From Triparma columacea (Eukaryota; Sar; Bolidophyceae; Parmales; Triparmaceae): a stretch of DNA of 64,000 bases. The stretch spans positions 5,429 through 69,428 of the forward strand of contig BRYA01000065.1 in the NCBI GenBank assembly GCA_030267965.1. The letters run 5' to 3'. The position numbers and the translations under genes were made by a program. This document shows, piece by piece, positions 58,802-64,000 of the stretch (positions are counted from its first letter, which is position 1; the number at the start of each line of letters is the position of its first letter). The notes beneath the pieces are model-generated. The model did not search any database. It was given only the letters and a program-made list of their open reading frames with translations, and was not told the origin of the DNA.

Positions 58802-59797
58802 CTACAAATTTTTCTCCTCCTCTTCTTTTTTCTTCATCGCCGCCCTTTCCGCGATAATCTTGCCCGCCTCCTTAGCTTCCTCCGCTTTCACCTCCTTACT
58901 TTTACTCTCGTCAATAGCCTTCTCTTCGTTGAACCTGTGTCTCCTAAGTTGTGCCTTAAGTTCGTCCAACGCCGTCCCCGTGGTACCGAACTTCTCAGCG
59001 CGGCGGATGCGCTTCTCGATCTCGTCTTTAGGTAGTAGCGGTACTGAATTCTTCTTCTGTCCCTGATGTTGGACCTTCTGTTTCTTGGCCCCGCCCTGAG
59101 CCTGCTGCGAAGACCGAGCCTCGAGCTTGCGGGCCTTGGCCTTCTCCTTCTTCTCCTTGTTCTTGGCCGCCTTAGCCGCTGCCTTCTCAGCCTCGGATAC
59201 GTGGATGGGGATACCGAAACGAGCCGCCCTTGCAGCCTTCGCGGCCGCGAACGCGTCTAGGGGTGGGGCGGCGGGGGCAGGGGCAGGCGCCGCTGCAGGC
59301 TCCAAGGCCTCACCCGCAGCCTCCTCCTGCTTGGGCTCAGGCTCGGGGGCCTTGACCTCATCCTCAACCTTGGTTGGTTCCGCAACCTCCAACTCATCCT
59401 CCATGGCGGGGGCGGCCTCTTCGCTAGCGGGGGCGGCGGAAGTGGCGGGGGGAGCGTCGACCCCGAACTCCTCTTCGTCGAGGGCGGCCTGGAGACGGTT
59501 ACCCAAATCTGCCTTGAGACCGGACGTGTCCAACCCACGCTTCTCCAGGGCTGCGCGGAGCTCGGCGACCTATGGAGTTGGGGAGGATGAGAATAAGAGG
59601 GATCAGGGGGGAGGGAGACGGGGTGAGGAGGGGGGGAGAGATGGAGGGGAGAGAGAAGATGATTGAATTGTGAGATGGCGGGACGTCGATGGGATGTAGT
59701 TTTGATTTGTGGATAGATGGTAGACGTATACGTGTGTGTGTGTGTATGTGGGGCGTAGGAAGTGTTTGCTTACCTTCATTTTCTTCACTTCAGTCAT
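58802..59797 (-). CDS. SARNP: SARNP/Tho1-like SAP-domain RNA-binding protein
   Basis: Two exons: 59797-59774 (MTEVKKMK) and 59569-58802; 263 residues. The intron splits the SAP domain, which reads across the junction as VAELRAALEKRGLDTSGLKA then DLGNRLQAAL. A long Ala/Pro/Glu-rich acidic linker follows (about residues 40-110). Two copies of the family's basic motif are present: AARAARFGIPIHV and RIRRAEKFGTTG. SARNP/CIP29 and yeast Tho1 bind nucleic acid and cooperate with DDX39/Sub2 in TREX-linked mRNA export. The size is typical. The Ala-rich linker is longer than in animals. Confidence 0.85.
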
Positions 59798-60076
59798 GGT
59801 AAATTGAGGAACTAGTAAACTAAAATGGAATAAATGTGAGTGAGGAGTTTTATTGAGATTCCTCTGGAAATAAATGAAGCTTTGAAATACAGTCTTTCAA
59901 GATCTAAAAAGATTGACCGCTATCTCCCGTATTAATAAATACGGGCTTGCACTCAAGTATCCGATCTTAAGCCGCATCCATGTTATGTCACCAGCATCAA
60001 TTTAGCAGGAGACGGTAGTTAGAAAAAGCCCATTACGAAAAGTAACTTGAACAACAAAAAGCAATCTAATCTCCCT
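59798..60076. other. Intergenic region
   Basis: About 280 bases between two minus-strand genes; AT-rich with CCCGTATTAATAAATACGGG near 59926, a perfect 20-base inverted palindrome that could form a hairpin or bind a dimeric factor. No gene seen. Confidence 0.5.
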
Positions 60077-61330
60077 TCAATACAATCCCCCAATCTCCTC
60101 CTTATCCCCCTCATTCTCCCTCCACCATTCCCAAAGTCCTTCCCCCTTTTCCCCCACAGTCCCAAGAAACGCTACCAACCTCGCACTATACCATCTCACA
60201 ACCCCTGCTTCCCCATCTTGTTTCATAGTTGTTGGTGGTGGTTCGAATTTACACCATACCTTTGTTTCCGAGACTTCCTCACCTTGTTCTTTAACAATGG
60301 TAATATTCTGTTTCTTACAGAAGTGCGGCGGGAACTGAGGTCTCAAATCAACCACCCTATTCTTCGGGCTTATTTCTGTTCTTCCCCCCGGACCTTTTCC
60401 TACGTATACTGAGATCCCTTTGTTTGGCTCAGGTTTGAACCCGGACTTGGTAAGTAGTAGACATAAAGCAGGTTTATCTATTCGAACAGTACTAGGACCA
60501 AAACCGAAACAAACTTCGCACATATCCACCACGCATTTAACAACCATAACAGCCCAACCTTTACCCCTATCTTTATACCTAGTTTCTACACCTCTTATCT
60601 CAATGTTACCTAGTGGTGAAACCTGGAGGAGGACCCGGGCGATTTTAGGACCCTTTGCTCTGTCACCTGCAGGGCTTATAACTAAGCTGAATCTAGTGTT
60701 TGTGTCTTGACGATCGCGGATTAAACAAACGTCGTTTGTTGTGTTTAGGTATGATAGTGTACCTACTAATAGACGTCTTGGTGGTGTGAAGGGGGGGACA
60801 TTTGAAGGGTGGGGAGGGGTAAGGGTAAAGGGGGAGGTTAATATAGGGAGGTAGGTTGAGGGGGGAAGACGTGTTATCAAAGACGTTGTTGAGAGGAAGG
60901 ATGAAACTATGGAACGGTGAGGTGTTTGGGGAGAGGATAAGGATGAGGGGACAGAGTCTTCGAGGAGACCGCGACAGTTGAGGGAGGAAGGGAGGGCGTG
61001 GGATGATATCAGACTGAGGAGGGTAGGTTGAGCGCACTTGTAGGAGAGGAGACCGGCGAGAAGGGTTATCTTGTTAGGGTCCAGGAATGCTTTGGAGGTG
61101 AAGTTGTCGCCATCAGTGTTGGCAGAGCCTTGTGTAGGAGAGGAAGGAAGGAAGGAAGAAATAGAAGTAGTAGAAGCAGCAGATGTAGGAGCTACTGAAG
61201 GCAAGCAGGAGGGCGAGGTTGACGAGGGGCAATGATGAGGAAAGGGTTGAGATGGGCAAGTGAAAGTTGTCAAGGTCGGGATGAAAGAAAAGCAGATAAA
61301 TACAATGAAATTCGCGTATCCACCCCTCAT
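60077..61330 (-). CDS. GNAT-like acetyltransferase domain protein with secretory or plastid leader
   Basis: Intronless, 417 residues. The first 25 residues are a hydrophobic signal-like segment (NFIVFICFSFIPTLTT) followed by FTCPSQPFPHH and a Ser/Thr/Pro-rich stretch, consistent with a signal peptide or a bipartite plastid leader with Phe at the cleavage site. The C-terminal part (about 215-345) has IARVLLQVSPLGNIEIRGVE, KDRGKGWAVMVVKCVVDM (in place of the acetyl-CoA loop R/Q-x-x-G-x-G/A) and KPALCLLLTKSGFKPEP (typical GNAT strand 6-7 region). The GNAT assignment is by pattern only and the acceptor is unknown. Divergent from the ankyrin gene. Confidence 0.6.
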   Translation of the reverse strand: MRGGYANFIVFICFSFIPTLTTFTCPSQPFPHHCPSSTSPSCLPSVAPTSAASTTSISSFLPSSPTQGSANTDGDNFTSKAFLDPNKITLLAGLLSYKCAQPTLLSLISSHALPSSLNCRGLLEDSVPSSLSSPQTPHRSIVSSFLSTTSLITRLPPSTYLPILTSPFTLTPPHPSNVPPFTPPRRLLVGTLSYLNTTNDVCLIRDRQDTNTRFSLVISPAGDRAKGPKIARVLLQVSPLGNIEIRGVETRYKDRGKGWAVMVVKCVVDMCEVCFGFGPSTVRIDKPALCLLLTKSGFKPEPNKGISVYVGKGPGGRTEISPKNRVVDLRPQFPPHFCKKQNITIVKEQGEEVSETKVWCKFEPPPTTMKQDGEAGVVRWYSARLVAFLGTVGEKGEGLWEWWRENEGDKEEIGGLY

Positions 61331-61705
61331 ATTGTGTGTAGGTATTGTATGTCGAAGTTACGAAGTAAGGTGTATGAATCGTCTTCTCAATTCGTCTCAA
61401 TTTCGTCACTCAATTTCGGCCTCTATTCTGCCTTTCTCATCTTTTTTCCCATCTTATTTCATCAATTTCTTCTACTTTCTCCATTTATTTATACAAAGTG
61501 TAGTTACATTGTCAACTCTAACAGCTACATCATAAATAGCGTCAATAAAGAGCTGTAGAAACAGAATTAGAGGAGTAGAATCTTGCAAATCTAATTCCAG
61601 ATTTTACCTCTTACAGATATACACTCAGATACACACTACGCACACACATACACTACACATACACACACACATATACACACACATCTCCCACTTCCCACAC
61701 ACAGC
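61331..61705. other. Divergent intergenic region with CA-rich tract
   Basis: About 375 bases. An ACACAC/ATACAC simple-sequence tract at 61615-61695 immediately precedes the ankyrin gene ATG and is probably in its 5' UTR or promoter. Confidence 0.6.
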
Positions 61706-64000
61706 ATGTCAAGAGCATCCTCCATGGACCTTGATGCAGCTATGGACGCCATAGAGATTGATGATGACTTATCTGGATTCCTATCACCATCACAAGACTC
61801 ACCTCAATCACCACAATCATCAACGCAATCACCAACAAATGAGAAAACCAATCCTCAAAGTAATTCTCAAAGTAACATCTCACAAGCAGTCCTCGTTGGG
61901 AACAAGGAGAACCCCTTTGATGATGGAGATAGGTAAGTAAGAACTTACTTAAGACAAATATGAGAGAGTGGACATAAGAGAGTGGACATGGCCTACAAAC
62001 ATGACTACAAACATGACTACAAACATAACCGCCACTGCCCCTCCTACCCCCTCCAACCCCCTTCAACCCCCTTTCTCCTCACCCCCCCTTACCCCACCCC
62101 ACCCCACTCCACCAAACAGTACTGAAGACGAAGACTCTCCCTCATCATCTTCCCCTCAACCTCCTCCCCCCCCAACCACCGATGTATCAAACTTGATAAG
62201 TAGTACAATATCAACCATACAAACCTACCACACCACCTCAACCACCCCTCTAGGTTACACAAGAAACCCACAAGAGCAACTTGAAATCGAATCCTTCGTA
62301 AGTGAGTTAGGTGGATGGCAGATCGATGACCTCACCACTGAATTAGGTGTTGACGTTCTCAACCAGGGGAGTGATAAGGTAGGTCTTCTTTCAACTTTAC
62401 GACCTTCTTCTACTAGTCAAGGTGTCGGACCTCCGATAATTAGGAGAGAGACACTTGAAAAGAAGGGTACGTCTAGTGTGGTGAAGAGTACTAACAAAAG
62501 GGACCTCGTTTTAACCACGGAGTGTGTGGTTGTTTGTAAGGTATTGAAGAGGAACAGGGATAGTAATGCTGGAGATGATATTAGAGGTACTATGAGCGAA
62601 CCGGGGAGGGGGAAAAGTGAGGATGGTGAGGAAGGGATTATTAAAGGTACTCATAGTGAGGGGGGGGGGAATAGAGGGGGTATACAGGTAGAGGTTAAAC
62701 AGGTGAGAGGAAAGAGGGGAGGGGGACTTATTTTACTAGCACTCATCACTCGTCACTCGTCACTCATCACTCATCACTCATCACCCATCACCCATCACTC
62801 ATCAATACTAACTCCTCCCACCACACCACCACCCCACCACTCACTCCCCGCAGTATGAGAGGCTCTGCGACCTCATGGTCATTGACTTGACGAAAACATC
62901 GATGCTTACACACGGGGACGATCCGTCAGCATCCGCGCCAACTTTGGCAGAGGCCGCGGTGGAGGAGGAGGGTGAGAAGAAGAGCAGGAACCCCTTCAAG
63001 AACTTTGCTCGGAAGAAGAAGACGGGTAGGGCAAGCATGATACCCAAGTCCCTAGCCGGAGCATTCCTCGGGATGGGTAAAAAGGAATCAACCAAGGCAT
63101 CCTCCGAAGACTCAAAGGCTTCGGGGAACAAGGCTCAGACGGACATCTTCAAAGTCATGGACAAGCTCGTATCAGTCGGTCACAACTCCTCCCTCTCCAA
63201 GTCCCCCGAACTATCCTTCGCACTAATAACCCCCCTCCGCACCTACATCTTCACCTCCCCCAACCCCACCTCCCACGCTGTCTGGGTAACACTATTATCA
63301 CAGTCGATAATTGCATCACATATACGCAACAACTCGAAGATGAAACGACCAACCACACTACCAACTGGGTGGCGGCATCTAGTATCACGGACCTCTATAT
63401 ACACAGCGTGTCTTACAAACGACCTACCTATGCTACACTCCACGTTAACCGAAACAAACGTTAACAAAAGAGACCCCTCTGGTTATACACCACTACACTA
63501 CGCAAGCATGGGTATGAATTTAGAGATCGCGGTATATCTGTTAGATAAAGGAGCCGACCCAAACGCACTAGACATGTCCGAATGTCGTACTCCACTGTTC
63601 TCGGCAATATCAAACACAGAGGGGTTACCTATGGTTAGATTACTAATATCAAACGGTGGTGACGCTACAGTTCAGGATGTGAACGGTGTTTGTTTATCCC
63701 ACCTCGCAGCTATGAAGTTAGAGAATTCCAAAGATGCGTATATGGTGTTAAGGTTACTCACGTCTGCCGGGTGTGATGTTAACGAAGTCGACGGGGAGGG
63801 TAACACACCTATGCACTTAGCGGCTGAAGGTGGGAAACCTAGGATGGTTAAAGTTCTTAGTAACGTTGGGGCAAGGGTGGGGGTTAGGAGGGTTAAGGAT
63901 GGGCTTACGCCACTGCAGGTTGTCTGTGCGGAGGAGGGGGGGGGGGAGGAGGGGGAATTGTTTGATGTTGAGACGATGAGGAACTTGATTGGGGTTGGGG
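61706..64000 (+). CDS. PH-like and ankyrin-repeat protein, 3' end beyond window
   Basis: Three exons so far: 61706-61932, 62120-62702, 62854 to the window end; at least 650 residues, in frame. The N-terminus is Ser/Gln/Pro/Asp-rich. A PH-like fold appears split: KRDLVLTTECVVVCKVLKR (about 185-205), then an insertion of about 200 residues with low-complexity acidic/Gly and Lys-rich parts, then LSFALITPLRTYIFTSP and AVWVTLLSQSIIAS (end of a PH domain with the conserved Trp). At least four ankyrin repeats follow (SGYTPLHYASMGMNLEIAVY, CRTPLFSAISNTEG, GVCLSHLAAMKL, EGNTPMHLAAEGGKPRMVKV, DGLTPLQVVC). PH domains bind phosphoinositides or proteins; ankyrins bind proteins. Probably a signalling adaptor at membranes. 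The real C-terminus is not visible. Confidence 0.75.

Noticed and set aside
59890..59990. Possible tRNA because of a short hairpin
   Set aside because: No A/B box pattern, no cloverleaf pairing and no anticodon loop could be drawn.

Overview
This is a gene-dense nuclear segment of a unicellular eukaryote, most likely a heterokont (stramenopile) alga of the bolidophyte/Parmales type. The lineage call is inference. It rests on short GTGAG...AG introns, intergenic gaps of tens to hundreds of bases, many cytosine/guanine homopolymers, an aminodeoxychorismate synthase whose N-terminus looks like a signal peptide plus transit peptide (a plastid of secondary origin), a ciliary transition-zone gene (MKS1), an algal-style DUF1800-DUF1501 fusion and BspA-type leucine-rich repeat genes. 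The sequence contains one 24-base assembly gap (38814-38837). I saw no rRNA, tRNA, CRISPR, transposase or viral gene.

Layout. 1-965: no gene. 966-5524 (+): a 12-TM, two-domain class III nucleotide cyclase. 5682-9112 (-): MKS1-like B9 protein. 9137-12532 (+): VPS35L (Commander/retriever). 12628-15461 (-): MCM7. 15862-21241 (+): a new-looking cold-shock-domain + pseudokinase + IRE1-like KEN protein. 21391-23026 (-): EF-hand protein. 23272-25603 (+): protein with three cyclic-nucleotide-binding domains. 25646-29870 (-): myosin with IQ motifs and a TH1-like tail. About 30130-31440 (+): C-terminal half of an RlmN-type radical-SAM enzyme followed by decayed-looking sequence. 31528-34041 (-): two unknown genes. 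34814-35011 (+): ribosomal protein eS28. 35078-36345 (-): coiled-coil protein. 36515-38757 (+): CTP synthase. 39073-39846 (-): HSCB Fe-S co-chaperone. 40352-42348 (+): second EF-hand protein. 42647-49272 (+): large membrane-anchored DUF1800-DUF1501 fusion. 49615-52235 (+): tandem pair of BspA-type LRR genes. 52582-54927 (+): PabA-PabB fusion. 55041-56836 (-): multipass membrane protein split by a frameshift. 57456-58481 (-): Asp-rich, Pro/Ala-rich type I membrane protein. 58802-59797 (-): SARNP/Tho1-like SAP protein. 60077-61330 (-): secreted or plastid GNAT-like protein. 61706-64000 (+): PH-ankyrin protein cut by the window end.

How the genes may relate. Most are unlinked housekeeping genes (replication, CTP, folate, Fe-S, translation). 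A signalling theme is visible: a cyclase whose base-recognition residue looks guanylyl-type, a protein with cGMP-type binding pockets, and two related EF-hand proteins. MKS1 implies a ciliated stage. Exon models were made by eye from GT/AG sites and reading-frame continuity; nearly all joins preserve frame, but UTRs and exact starts are not proven. Many introns share a TAACGCAA...TT box and a CTTCGCTCGTCGCAG-like 3' end, as expected of introner-like elements.
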